Below the pieces are notes generated by a model that saw nothing but the letters and a program-made list of their open reading frames with translations, searched no databases and had not been told where the DNA came from. 43,199 nt of DNA, taken from the NCBI RefSeq assembly GCF_000829695.1, contig NZ_BBNN01000052.1, forward strand, positions 1 through 43,199, read 5' to 3'. This stretch comes from Streptomyces sp. NBRC 110035 (lineage in GTDB: Bacteria > Actinomycetota > Actinomycetes > Streptomycetales > Streptomycetaceae). Shown here piece after piece: positions 31,232 through 39,420 of the stretch (position 1 is the first letter of the stretch; every line of letters starts with the position of its first letter). A program made the translations under genes and the position numbers.

Positions 31232-31786
31232 GTGGACCGTATGACGACGGCACCCACTTCCGCAGCGGCACCGGGCTCGGAACCCGGCCCGGCAGGCACC
31301 GACGAGCCCCGTTGGCTCAGCGCCGAGGAGCAGCGCGTCTGGCGCTCGTACATCGAGGCCAGCACCCTCCTGGAGGACCACCTCGACCGCCAGCTCCAGC
31401 GGGACGCGGGCATGCCGCACCTCTACTACGGCCTGCTGGTCAAGCTCGCCGAGGCACCGGAGCAGCGGCTGCGGATGACCGAGCTCGCGATGCTGGCGAA
31501 GATCACCCGCTCCCGGCTCTCGCACGCCGTGGCCCGCCTGGAGAGGAACGGCTGGGTGCGCCGCGAGGAGTGTCCGTCCGACAAGCGGGGCCAGTTCGCC
31601 GTCCTGACGGACGACGGTTTCGAGGTGCTGCGCCGTAACGCACCGGGTCACGTGGAGGCCGTACGGCAGGCGCTCCTCGACCGGCTCACCCCCGAACAGC
31701 AGAAGTCCCTCGGCGAGATCATGCGGATCGTCGCCGAGGGACTCCAGCCCAGCGAAGCGGGTGCGGACCTGCCCTGGCTCCGCTGA
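31232..31786 (+). CDS. MarR-family transcriptional regulator
   Basis: The 184-aa protein has a winged helix of the MarR type: LYYGLLVKLAEAPEQRLRMTELAMLAKITRSRLSHAVARLERNGWVRREECPSDKRG. Recognition helix, wing and the DKRG turn are all conserved, flanked by dimerisation helices. The N-terminal 30 residues are Ala/Pro-rich. GTG at 31232 has AAGGG 7 nt upstream; ATG at 31241 with TAGAGT 8 nt before it could be a leaderless start. It probably represses itself and the divergent dioxygenase. Confidence 0.87.
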   Translation: MDRMTTAPTSAAAPGSEPGPAGTDEPRWLSAEEQRVWRSYIEASTLLEDHLDRQLQRDAGMPHLYYGLLVKLAEAPEQRLRMTELAMLAKITRSRLSHAVARLERNGWVRREECPSDKRGQFAVLTDDGFEVLRRNAPGHVEAVRQALLDRLTPEQQKSLGEIMRIVAEGLQPSEAGADLPWLR

Positions 31787-31813
31787 GCGCGGAACCGGGG
31801 CAGGTCCTGGAAG

Positions 31814-31849
31814 CCGTACGGACGAGGCGTCCCCTCCCCCTCCGTACGG
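31814..31849. terminator. weak hairpin between convergent marR and efflux genes
   Basis: A 9-bp stem CCGTACGGA / TCCGTACGG with an 18-nt loop rich in C. Confidence 0.4.
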
Positions 31850-31876
31850 GTGGCCGGTGGCCCGGAGGGGTGACGG

Positions 31877-33442
31877 TCAGTGGGCGATGACCGGCACCGC
31901 CATGTCCTGGCCGGCGGCCCCGGCGCCCTCGCCGGAGGACCCGGTGACCGTGGTCCCCGGGCGGCCGGCGTTGACGAAGGTCAGGGCGATGGCCGCGGCC
32001 ACGACGAGGATCCCGACGGCGAACCAGATCGCGCTGGTGTAGCCCTGGACCATGCCCTCGAGCTGCACCAGCTGCTGCTGGGACCGGCTCGCGGCGCCGC
32101 CGATGTGGTCGGCGATGTAGGACGTGGTGGCCGAGGCCGCGATCGTGTTCAGCAGGGCCGTACCGATCGCGCCGCCCACCTGCTGCGAGGTGTTGACCAT
32201 CGCGGAGGCGACACCGGAGTCCCGGGGCTCGACGCCCTGGGTGGCCAGCGACATGGCCGGCATGAACGCCGTGCCCATGCCGAGGCCGAGCAGCAGCATG
32301 CCGGGCAGCAGCACGGAGGCGTAGGAGGTGCCGACCTCCAGCCGGGTCAGCGTCAGCATGCCGAGCGCGGCGACCAGGAACCCGGGGCCCATCAGCAGCC
32401 GGGGCGCGACCCGGGTCATGAGCCGGGCCCCGATCTGGGTGGAACCCGTGATCATGCCCACGATCATGGGCAGGAACGCGAACCCGGTCTTCACCGGAGA
32501 GTAGTTCTGCACGATCTGCAGGTAGTACGTGAGGAAGAGGAACAGGCCGAACATCGCGATGATCGCCAGCCCCAGCGAGAGGTAGACCCCGCCGCGGTTG
32601 CGTTCGGTGACCACGCGCAGCGGCAGCAGCGGCGCCTCGACCCTGGACTCGACCACGACGAACGCCAGGAGCAGGACGGCCGACGCGACGAACATGCCGA
32701 TCGTCAGCGAGTCGCTCCAGCCCTCGGACTCGGCGCGGGTGAAGCCGTAGACGAGCGCGACCAGACCGAGGGTGGACAGCACCACGCCGGGGATGTCCAG
32801 CGGCGAACGGTTGCGGCTGCCCCGCGGCTCACGGATGACGAAGTACGCGCCGATCGCGGCGACGACGGCGAACGGGATGTTCACGAAGAACGTCCAGCGC
32901 CAGTTCAGGTACTCGGTGAGGAAGCCGCCGAGGATCAGGCCGACGGCGCCACCGCCACCGGCGATCGCACCGTAGATGCCGAACGCCTTGGCGCGCTCCT
33001 TGCCGTCGGTGAACATCACCGCGAGCAGGGACAGCGCGGCCGGCGCGAGCAGCGCGCCGAACACGCCCTGCAGGGCACGGGCGCCGAACATCATGGCCTC
33101 GTTGGTGGCGGCGCCGCCCAGCGCGGAGGCCGCCGCGAAGCCGCCCAGACCGAGCACGAAGGCCCGCTTGCGGCCCCACAGGTCGGCTATCCGCCCGCCG
33201 AAGAGCAGCAGTCCGCCGAAGGCGAGGGCGTAGGCGGTGACGACCCACTGCCGGTTGCCGTCGGAGATGCCCAGGTCCTGCTGGGCGGAGGGCAGGGCGA
33301 TGTTCACGATGGTGGCGTCCAGGACGACCATCAGCTGGGCGAGCGCGATGAAGACGAGCGCCTTCCAGCGGTTGGCGTCCGGTACGCCGTCGGCATCCGG
33401 TATACCCGGTGCGCCGGGAGCCTTTGAGGCTGTTTCAGACAT
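31877..33442 (-). CDS. DHA2-family (EmrB/QacA type) multidrug MFS transporter
   Basis: The 521-aa protein has 14 hydrophobic helices. It contains the family motif C-like LDATIVNIALPSAQQDLG in helix 1, QWVVTAYALAFGGLLLFGGRIADLWGRKRAFVLG, and PAALSLLAVMF. It is a proton-driven drug exporter by family; the substrate is unknown. ATG at 33442 fits homologues; upstream in-frame starts (33475, 33535) would add a polar leader. A TetR gene lies 270 bp upstream on the same strand, the usual repressor/pump arrangement. Confidence 0.9.
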   Translation of the reverse strand: MSETASKAPGAPGIPDADGVPDANRWKALVFIALAQLMVVLDATIVNIALPSAQQDLGISDGNRQWVVTAYALAFGGLLLFGGRIADLWGRKRAFVLGLGGFAAASALGGAATNEAMMFGARALQGVFGALLAPAALSLLAVMFTDGKERAKAFGIYGAIAGGGGAVGLILGGFLTEYLNWRWTFFVNIPFAVVAAIGAYFVIREPRGSRNRSPLDIPGVVLSTLGLVALVYGFTRAESEGWSDSLTIGMFVASAVLLLAFVVVESRVEAPLLPLRVVTERNRGGVYLSLGLAIIAMFGLFLFLTYYLQIVQNYSPVKTGFAFLPMIVGMITGSTQIGARLMTRVAPRLLMGPGFLVAALGMLTLTRLEVGTSYASVLLPGMLLLGLGMGTAFMPAMSLATQGVEPRDSGVASAMVNTSQQVGGAIGTALLNTIAASATTSYIADHIGGAASRSQQQLVQLEGMVQGYTSAIWFAVGILVVAAAIALTFVNAGRPGTTVTGSSGEGAGAAGQDMAVPVIAH

Positions 33443-33617
33443 GGGGGTACCCACTTCGGGACTTCGGGACTTCATGACGGAAGAGTTCGGGGTTCGTGAC
33501 GAAAAAGCGGTGTCGTCGGGGAACGACTCGTCCACGGGACGGCCGCTGAGCTGAGATGCCTGTCGAGGTGGTCAGATCGTGGTCAGGGATCGGTCGGATC
33601 GTTCAGAATGTTCGGAT

Positions 33618-33698
33618 CGCCTTGATCATCCGGATGATCAAGGCGGTCCGGGTGGCCCGGACGGTCCGGGTGGCCCGGACGGCTCGGATGGCTCGGAT
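33618..33698. promoter_or_regulatory. 28-bp perfect palindrome followed by tandem repeats
   Basis: 33618-33645 is a perfect 14+14 palindrome (half CGCCTTGATCATCC). It runs into two perfect 18-bp copies of GGTCCGGGTGGCCCGGAC (33645-33662 and 33663-33680), each itself a 7-bp hairpin, then GGCTCGGAT twice (33681-33698). This lies between the TetR gene and the pump it probably controls, so the palindrome is a candidate operator for the pump. Confidence 0.6.
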
Positions 33699-33712
33699 GG
33701 TCAACGGATCGT

Positions 33713-34357
33713 TCAGTTCGCGCGCAGGTCCTCCACGGTGACGGCCGCGCCCGGCAGGGAACCGCGGGCCGGGGCCCGCATCCCGTCCAGGAACAGCTGA
33801 AGATGGCGGCGGACGAACCGGTCGACGTTCACGCATCCCGTGCCGGCCGGCGGCCGGCTGAGCTGGGCGATGCCGATCAGCAGATCCCCGAGGTCCACGT
33901 CGTCACGGAGCTGACCGGCCGCCTTGGCGCGGCCCATCATCCGCGCGACGAGCGCCTCGAGACGTACCCGCGCGGCCTCCAGGTCGGGGTGGTGCTGGTC
34001 GAAGGCGGTGGAGAGCATCGGGCACAGTGCACCGAGCCGCTGCTCGGCGGCGGTGTGCGCGAATCGCTCCAGCGCCTCGAAGGCGTCCCCGGCCCCGGCG
34101 AGCAGTTCCTCGGCCGCCTCCGACGTACGGTCCATCACGGAGCACACGACCTCACGCACCAGCGCTTCGCGGTCGGGGAAGTTGCGGTACACCGTGGCAT
34201 TGCCCACGCCGGCCCGGCGGGCGACCTCGTCGAACGGCACGTCGGCGCCGCACTCGACGAACATCTCACGGGCGGCGGTGACGATCCGTTCCCGGTTGCG
34301 CAGGGCGTCGGCGCGGGGCCGGGAGACCTTGTGCGGCACGGAAGCGGCGGTCTGCAC
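33713..34357 (-). CDS. TetR-family regulator of the efflux pump
   Basis: The 214-aa protein has a TetR_N domain (about residues 11-60) with AREMFVECGADVPFDEVARRAGVGNATVYRNFPDREALVREV, the recognition helix being VGNATVYRNF. The C-terminal domain (AEQRLGALCPMLSTAFDQHHPDLEAAR) matches the group of TetR regulators placed next to DHA2 pumps. GTG at 34357 has AAGGAG 6 nt upstream. It lies upstream of the pump in the same orientation, with operator-like palindromes on both sides. Confidence 0.87.
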   Translation of the reverse strand: MQTAASVPHKVSRPRADALRNRERIVTAAREMFVECGADVPFDEVARRAGVGNATVYRNFPDREALVREVVCSVMDRTSEAAEELLAGAGDAFEALERFAHTAAEQRLGALCPMLSTAFDQHHPDLEAARVRLEALVARMMGRAKAAGQLRDDVDLGDLLIGIAQLSRPPAGTGCVNVDRFVRRHLQLFLDGMRAPARGSLPGAAVTVEDLRAN

Positions 34358-34675
34358 GATGCACTCCTTGGTCACTGTCGTTGCTACCGGTCCTACTGCT
34401 GGTCCTACTGCTGGTTCTGCTGCGGGCACCGCCGTCGCGATCCGGGGAGGAAGTCCCCGTTTCACGCGAACACAGATCCAAACGGGGAAGCAGTCCCCGG
34501 TTATTTCCCCCCAACGGCAGCTTTCGCGGTGACCTGAGTCACATTCCCCGCGTGCCCGTCGGAGCCCTCGCACGATCGGCCTCTTCAGCGCGCGCCCGCG
34601 CACCCCTCGACGGAAGGTGATCAAGAGGGTGCAGCCGGAGACCGGGGGCTGCCGTGTGGAGCGGAGGTTCCCCGC
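34358..34675. other. 318-bp divergent intergenic region
   Basis: No gene. It holds the paired operator-like sites and, nearer the tetR start (34388-34425), three imperfect copies of CTACTGCTGGTC. The protease promoter must lie between about 34503 and 34650 but no clear hexamers stand out. Confidence 0.55.
34444..34502. promoter_or_regulatory. duplicated operator-like sites upstream of the tetR gene
   Basis: GGGGAGGAAGTCCCCGTTT (34444-34462) and GGGGAAGCAGTCCCCGGTT (34484-34502) match at 16 of 19 positions. Each contains a GGGGA/TCCCC dyad, and the starts are 40 bp apart. The outer TCCCCGTTT and AAACGGGGA also form a 9-bp inverted repeat (34454-34488). Confidence 0.5.
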
Positions 34676-36034
34676 ATGCAGCCGCAGTCGACCAGCAGCC
34701 GGATATCCCCGCGCCGACTGGCCGCCCTGGCGTCCGTGACCGCCCTGACCCTCGCCGTCGCCCCCTCGTCCGGCAACGGCCACCTCTCCCCGTACCTCTC
34801 GGCCCCCGGTGCCGGACCGGGCGCCCTGTCCCGCTCCTCCGCGCACGGTCCCTGCATGATCAGCAGCGTCCGCGAGGTCCAGATGTCGGAGGGCATCCCC
34901 ACGATCGTCGGGTACGCCCGCTCCACCGGCACCGTCCGGGCCCTCACCCTCATGGTCGACTTCTCGGACGCCCCAGGCGAAGGCAGGGCCCTCGACCGTT
35001 ACCGGGAGTTCTTCCCGCAGACCCAGCAGTGGTTCCGCACCAGCTCGTACGGCCGCCTCGACTACCGCCCCGAGGTCCCGGTCCCGGACTGGCTGCGGAT
35101 GCCGAAGGCGTTCCAGGAGTACGGCATAGAGCGCGGCGCCCCCTTCGACCCCGGCTACCGCGAGCTGGTCGACGACATCGTGGCCGCAGCGGACCCGAAG
35201 GTGGACTTCCGTGCGTACGACCTGGTGAACGTACTGGTGACCCCGAACGCGGGCCCCTCCGCCCTGGACACGGTCCTGTCCGTCACCTTCGCCGGCAACG
35301 CGGAAGCCCCGACCGCGGACGGCGTCCCCGTCTCCAACGCGTCGTTCGTCTACTCCCGCCAGGACGACGGCTCCGGCTCCCTGGACCGCACCGGCTACCG
35401 CGTCCTCCCGCACGAGAACGGCCACGTCTTCGGCCTGCCCGACCTCTACACCGCCGAGGGCGGCGGGGCCGTGGGCCACTGGGACATCATGAGCGAGGAC
35501 TGGGGCGCCAACAACGACCTGCTCGGCTGGCACAAGTGGAAACTGGGCTGGCTGGACGCCCCCCAGGTGCACTGCGCGGCGGGCACGGGCACACAGGAGT
35601 ACGCCCTGACGCCGCTGGCCGAACGGGGCGGCCCCAAGCTCGTCTTCCTCCCGCTGGACGGGCGCTCCGGGTACGCCGTCGAGTTCCGCACCCGCGCCGG
35701 CAACGACGAGGCGGTGTGCCGGCCCGGCATCCTCGTCTACAAGGTCGACGCGGACGTCGACACCGGCATGGGCCCGATCACGGTCTTCGACTCCCGCCAG
35801 GAGAGCGGCGGTTGCACCCGCAGCCCCAACGTCCACGCGGAACTCTCCGACGCCCCCTTCGCCCCCGGCGAGACCTTCGTCGACCGCGAGGCGGGAATCC
35901 GGGTGACGGTACTGGAGACGAAGGACCCAAACCCGGACCCGGACTCCGGTGCGGACACGGCACTGGCCGCGGAGCCGGCTCCGGCCTCGGGCTCGGACGT
36001 GCCGGTGTACCGGGTGCGGATCACCCGGACCTGA
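34676..36034 (+). CDS. secreted M6-type (immune inhibitor A-like) metalloprotease
   Basis: The 452-aa protein has an N-terminal signal sequence (basic SPRR then LAALASVTALTLAVAP, about residues 11-31). An M6-family catalytic domain follows: ALTLMVDFSDAPGEG, SYGRLDYRPEV, and the zinc-binding motif VLPHENGHVFGLPDLY with His246, Glu247, His250 and the third-ligand region at Asp256. VGHWDIMSEDWG supplies the Met-turn. The C-terminal part is a beta-rich segment typical of this family. ATG at 34676 follows GGAGG at 8 nt. It is expected to be an exported protein-degrading enzyme. Confidence 0.88.
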   Translation: MQPQSTSSRISPRRLAALASVTALTLAVAPSSGNGHLSPYLSAPGAGPGALSRSSAHGPCMISSVREVQMSEGIPTIVGYARSTGTVRALTLMVDFSDAPGEGRALDRYREFFPQTQQWFRTSSYGRLDYRPEVPVPDWLRMPKAFQEYGIERGAPFDPGYRELVDDIVAAADPKVDFRAYDLVNVLVTPNAGPSALDTVLSVTFAGNAEAPTADGVPVSNASFVYSRQDDGSGSLDRTGYRVLPHENGHVFGLPDLYTAEGGGAVGHWDIMSEDWGANNDLLGWHKWKLGWLDAPQVHCAAGTGTQEYALTPLAERGGPKLVFLPLDGRSGYAVEFRTRAGNDEAVCRPGILVYKVDADVDTGMGPITVFDSRQESGGCTRSPNVHAELSDAPFAPGETFVDREAGIRVTVLETKDPNPDPDSGADTALAAEPAPASGSDVPVYRVRITRT

Positions 36035-36111
36035 GCCGGAACCTCTCTGCCGGCAGAGCCCGACCGGCAGAGCCCCCTGCGGAGTCCGGCCGGTCAGGGG
36101 CTGCGGGTCGG

Positions 36112-37026
36112 TCAGGCGGCTGCGGTGCGCGTCGGCTCGGGCACGATGACGACCGGGCAGACGGAGTGGTGCAGTACCCCGTGGGCCACCCGGCCGAGCT
36201 GGAGCCCGAAGCGCCGCCGGCCACGCCGGGCGCCGATGACGAGGAGATCCGCGTCGTGCGAGGCGGCCACGAGGACGGCCCGGGGGCGGCCCTCGACCGT
36301 ACGGCCGTGCACGTCCACCCCGGCGGGGACGTCCCCGAGCGCCTCGGCCGGGGTCTCCACCGCCTGCCGCTCGTGCAGCCGGGCAGGCTCACCGGCGAGC
36401 AGCGGATGGTCGGTGGTCTCGTGCGCGGGGCTCCGCCAGGCACGTACCGCTTCCACCGGCACCGCGCGGTGCCGCGCCTCCTCGAAGGCGAAGCGCATCG
36501 CCGCCGACGCGGCCGGCTCCTCACCGACCCCGACGACGACCCGGCCGTGCGTCCCGGACATGGCCCGGTTGTCGTGGCTGCCGCGCACGACGGCCATCGG
36601 GCAGTGCGCGTGCCCGGCGACGGCCAGGCTCACGGAACCCAGCAGTGTCTCGGCGATGCCGCTGCGGCCCCGCGTGCCGGTCACCAGGAGAGAGGCGTTC
36701 CGGCTCTCCCGTACCAGCGTGTACTCGGGTTCCTCGGGCAGTACGTCGGTGGAGAGCTCCACGCCGGCCCGACGCCGGCAGACCCGCCGCGCGGCGGCCT
36801 CGACGATGTCCGCGGCCCGCACCTGCTCGGGTGGCCGCCCGTTCAACTCCTCGGCGAGCTGGGCGCCTTCGTACCGCTCCCAGAGCGAGGCGTACACGAG
36901 CCGCAGCGGCACCCCGCGCAGCGCGGCCTCGTCGGCCGCCCAGTCGGCGGCCCGCAGACTCGACTCGGAGCCGTCGACACCCACGACCACGGGGAGGCCC
37001 GTACGGCCCTCGTCGGTACGGTCCAC
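36112..37026 (-). CDS. universal stress protein, two tandem Usp domains
   Basis: The 304-aa protein has two UspA folds. Domain 1 begins LPVVVGVDGSESSLRAADWA and carries the full ATP-binding pattern GTRGRSGIAETLLGSVS. Domain 2 begins GRVVVGVGEEPAASAAMRFA and has a degenerate nucleotide loop (GARRGRRRFGLQLGRVAHG), so it may not bind ATP. The start is uncertain: GTG at 37026 is preferred, GTG at 37035 is possible. It follows an alcohol dehydrogenase remnant and a second usp gene on the same strand, a set otherwise seen in dormancy/hypoxia clusters of Streptomyces. Confidence 0.87.
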   Translation of the reverse strand: MDRTDEGRTGLPVVVGVDGSESSLRAADWAADEAALRGVPLRLVYASLWERYEGAQLAEELNGRPPEQVRAADIVEAAARRVCRRRAGVELSTDVLPEEPEYTLVRESRNASLLVTGTRGRSGIAETLLGSVSLAVAGHAHCPMAVVRGSHDNRAMSGTHGRVVVGVGEEPAASAAMRFAFEEARHRAVPVEAVRAWRSPAHETTDHPLLAGEPARLHERQAVETPAEALGDVPAGVDVHGRTVEGRPRAVLVAASHDADLLVIGARRGRRRFGLQLGRVAHGVLHHSVCPVVIVPEPTRTAAA

Positions 37027-37031
37027 CGCTC

Positions 37032-37157
37032 TCACCGTCCCACGACGAGGTCGAACGTGACGGGCCGGTCGCCGTGGGCGGCGTGCACGCCGGTGCGGCA
37101 CAGCCCGGAGGCCCCGACGCGGACACCGTCGAAGGCTCGTACGACCGCTGCCTTCAT
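37032..37157 (-). pseudogene. remnant of a zinc-dependent alcohol dehydrogenase (AdhP type)
   Basis: A 41-codon reading frame with a strong ribosome-binding site (AGGAG, 8 nt before the ATG at 37157). It starts MKAAVVRAFDG, then jumps to ASGLCRTGVHAAHGDRPVT. In intact AdhP-type enzymes these two segments are the N-terminus and the catalytic zinc-ligand region (usually GLCHTDIHAARGDWP), separated by about 25 more residues. The gene has thus lost an internal piece and all the rest of the protein. Cys is kept, but the neighbouring His and Asp of the motif are changed. Confidence 0.75.
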
Positions 37158-37233
37158 GATGCTGCTCCTCTTCGACGGATGGGACGACGCGTAAGGACGG
37201 GGACGGGACGGGGGCAGGTGTCCGGACGGCGGG

Positions 37234-38163
37234 TCAGCCGTGTGGGACGACGGCGACGGGAGCGACGGAGTGGTACAGGACGGCGTGCGTGACCGGCCCG
37301 ATGCGCGCCCCGAACGGGCTGCGCCGGATCCGGCGCCCCACGACGACGAGGGAGGCCTCACGGGAGGCGTCGGCGAGGTGGCTGCCGGGGGTGCCGCAGG
37401 GGGACTCCTCGGTCACCTCGACGTCCGGGAACTTCGCGCGCCACGGGCGCAGCACCTCGGTCAGGGCGCCGGTCTCCTGCCGGGCCAGGGCCCGGTCCAC
37501 GGCGAGGCCGTACGCGTAGGAGGGCGGCGGGGTCCAGCCGTGGACGACCCGGAGGGACGTGGCACGGCGGGCGGCCGCGGCGAACGCGAACCCGATCACC
37601 TCGTCGTCGGGCTTCTCGACGTCGAGGCCGAGCACGACGGGCTTCAGCGGTGTCGCGGCGGACGGAACACCGGCCGGGTGCGTCTCGTGCTCGTCGGCGG
37701 CCTGTTCACCGGCGCGGACCAAAACGACGGGCCGCTCGGCGTACGCCACGACGGAGAGCCCGACCGAACCGACCAGGAACCCGCCGATGCCGCTCAGCCC
37801 GCGGGAGCCGAGCACCAGCAGTTCGGTGTCCTCCGCCGCGCGCGCCGGCGCCTCGGCGGGCCGGCCGGACAGCTGCTCGGTGATGACGTCGAGACCGGGG
37901 TGACGCGCCCGCACGCCCTCGGCCGCCTCGCGGGGAATCCGCTCGGTCCAGTGCCGCTGGGTCTCGCCGCCGAGCAGCGGTGCCTGCACCAGAGGCTCCG
38001 GTACCGGCTCCCAGACGTGCACCAGCCGGAGCGGCAGGCCGAGCAGCCGCGCCTCGCGCGCCGCCCACTCGGCGGCGGCACGGCTCTCGGGGGAGCCGTC
38101 GAGACCGGCGGTGACGGTGACAGTGCCATCGACGCTGCGGGGACGGGCGTCCGTGCCGGGCAT
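37234..38163 (-). CDS. universal stress protein, two tandem Usp domains
   Basis: The 309-aa protein has an N-terminal Usp domain with TVTAGLDGSPESRAAAEWAAREA and the ATP-binding loop GSRGLSGIGGFLVGSVGLSVV. A C-terminal domain has VVLGLDVEKPDDEVIGFAF and the loop GRRIRRSPFGARIGPVTHAVL. ATG at 38163 has GGAG 8 nt upstream. The long upstream open frame is only read-through of the hexanucleotide repeats. It is divergent from the CBS-BON gene across a palindrome- and repeat-rich promoter. Confidence 0.9.
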   Translation of the reverse strand: MPGTDARPRSVDGTVTVTAGLDGSPESRAAAEWAAREARLLGLPLRLVHVWEPVPEPLVQAPLLGGETQRHWTERIPREAAEGVRARHPGLDVITEQLSGRPAEAPARAAEDTELLVLGSRGLSGIGGFLVGSVGLSVVAYAERPVVLVRAGEQAADEHETHPAGVPSAATPLKPVVLGLDVEKPDDEVIGFAFAAAARRATSLRVVHGWTPPPSYAYGLAVDRALARQETGALTEVLRPWRAKFPDVEVTEESPCGTPGSHLADASREASLVVVGRRIRRSPFGARIGPVTHAVLYHSVAPVAVVPHG

Positions 38164-38257
38164 GACTGATCTCCACCTCCTGGACCGGGATCCGGACCGA
38201 TCCGAAGTCCCGGTTCCCGATTCCCGATTCGAGCCTCGTCCTCGGGCCGGATCCACG

Positions 38258-38295
38258 GCAGGGGCCACAGGTCCCTGCCCTGGGCCGACCGGCCC
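38258..38295. promoter_or_regulatory. two DevR/OsdR-like palindromes
   Basis: GCAGGGGCC-ACA-GGTCCCTGC pairs at 8 of 9 positions per arm, and GGGCCG-AC-CGGCCC is a perfect 6+2+6 dyad 3 bp further on. Both resemble the GGGxC..GxCCC boxes bound by DevR of mycobacteria and OsdR of Streptomyces, which control usp and CBS genes. Confidence 0.5.
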
Positions 38296-38304
38296 GTTTC
38301 CCGC

Positions 38305-38402
38305 CACCGCCACCGGCACCGGCACCGGCACCGGCACCGGCACCGGCACCGAGCATCTGCCACTGGCACTGGCACTGGCACTGGCACTGGCACTGGCACT
38401 GC
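38305..38402. repeat. adjacent CACCGG and CACTGG hexanucleotide arrays
   Basis: Six perfect CACCGG units (38311-38346) with degenerate units at each end, then after a short spacer six perfect CACTGG units (38361-38396) plus CACTGC. The two arrays differ by one base per unit. Confidence 0.92.
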
Positions 38403-38638
38403 CGAACGCGTCGCGCACCGCTCTCGGCACGAACCCGGCCGCCGACCGGCCCGCGCCGGGGGCCGGACGGCCCATGGGCCCCCGGCGGGCGAAGGCAGCA
38501 TGCTGGTCGTGAACGTTCCCGCACTTCCCGCACTTCCCCACACGCTCCGTCCCTGGAGAGCGCCACCGCCCGCCGGGCCGGTGACCGGCAGCCCGACCTG
38601 ACCTGACCTGACCTGGCCTGAACGGAAAAGGAGTCATC

Positions 38639-39321
38639 ATGCACAGCACTCCACACACCGTCAGCGACGTCATGACCCACACGGTCATGGCCATCGGACA
38701 CAAGGCCACCTTCGGGGAGATCGTGCGGCTGATGCAGGACGGAAAGGTCAGCGCCCTGCCGGTCCTCGAAGGCGAGGGCCGGGTCGTCGGCGTCGTCTCC
38801 GAGGCCGACCTGCTGCACAAGGAGGAGTTCCGCGACAGCGACCCCGACCGTCACACACAGCTGCGCCGTCTGTCCGACCTGGCGAAGGCGGGCGCGGTCA
38901 CCGCGGCGGAGCTGATGACCTCCCCGGCGCTCACCATCCACCCCGGCGCGACACTCGCCCAGGCAGCCCGCACCAGGCGCACGCCAAGGTCAGACGGCTG
39001 CCGGTGGTCGACGGGCTGGGCATGCTGGAGGGCATCGTCAGCAGGGCCGACCTGCTCAAGGTGTTCCTGCGCGGCGACGACGAGATCGCCGAGGAGGTAC
39101 GCCGTGAGGTCGTGGCCCACCTGTTCCCCCTGTCGGACACGACGCTCGAGGTCCAGGTGCACGACGGAAGGGTGACGCTCGCCGGCCGCGTCCGGGACAC
39201 GTCCCTGATCCCCGTGGCCGCACGCCTGATCCGCGCCGTGGAGGGCGTGGTGGACGTCGACTTCGACCTGGAACGCATCACGGGCGCGACACCCGCTGCC
39301 ACACCCCCGCCCAGTCTGTGA
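38639..39321 (+). pseudogene. CBS-CBS-BON domain protein, frameshifted
   Basis: The first frame (ATG at 38639, AAAAGGAG 5 nt upstream) encodes a CBS domain (TVSDVMTHTVMAIGHKATFGEIV to VVGVVSEADLLHKEEF) and the start of a second (TAAELMTSPALTIHPGATLAQAAR). The next frame continues with LPVVDGLGMLEGIVSRADLLKVFLRGDDEI and a BON domain (LEVQVHDGRVTLAGRV to VDVDFDLERI). Adding one T in CACCAGGCG near 38974 gives ACC-ATG-GCG-CAC and joins them into a normal 227-aa protein. It is thus a 1-bp deletion, real or a sequencing error. CBS proteins sense adenosine nucleotides and often accompany usp genes. Confidence 0.85.
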
Positions 39322-39420
39322 GCCCCCCGGGGACGACGAGCTCCAAGGCTGCACGCGCGGACGGGTCCCTGCGTGACGCCCGGCTGCGGTGACCGACCGC
39401 CGCCGTCTCGGCGACGGTGG

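Larger units (their letters stand above)
38164..38638. other. 475-bp divergent promoter region of usp and CBS genes
   Basis: No gene. From left to right it contains a 21-bp palindrome (38258-38278), a 14-bp palindrome (38282-38295), CACCGG repeats (38305-38352), CACTGG repeats (38361-38402), and a CCTGA pentamer tract (38595-38620) just before the ribosome site of the CBS gene. Confidence 0.7.

Noticed and set aside
33556..33741. 61-codon frame over the tandem repeats after the tetR gene
   Set aside because: The frame only translates the 18-bp and 9-bp repeats; it has no ribosome-binding site or family resemblance.
36125..37060. 311-codon plus-strand frame opposite the first usp gene
   Set aside because: It is a shadow; the minus-strand product has the Usp ATP-binding pattern.
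38305..38402. CRISPR-like array
   Set aside because: Units are 6 bp in direct tandem with no spacers and no cas genes; it is a microsatellite.
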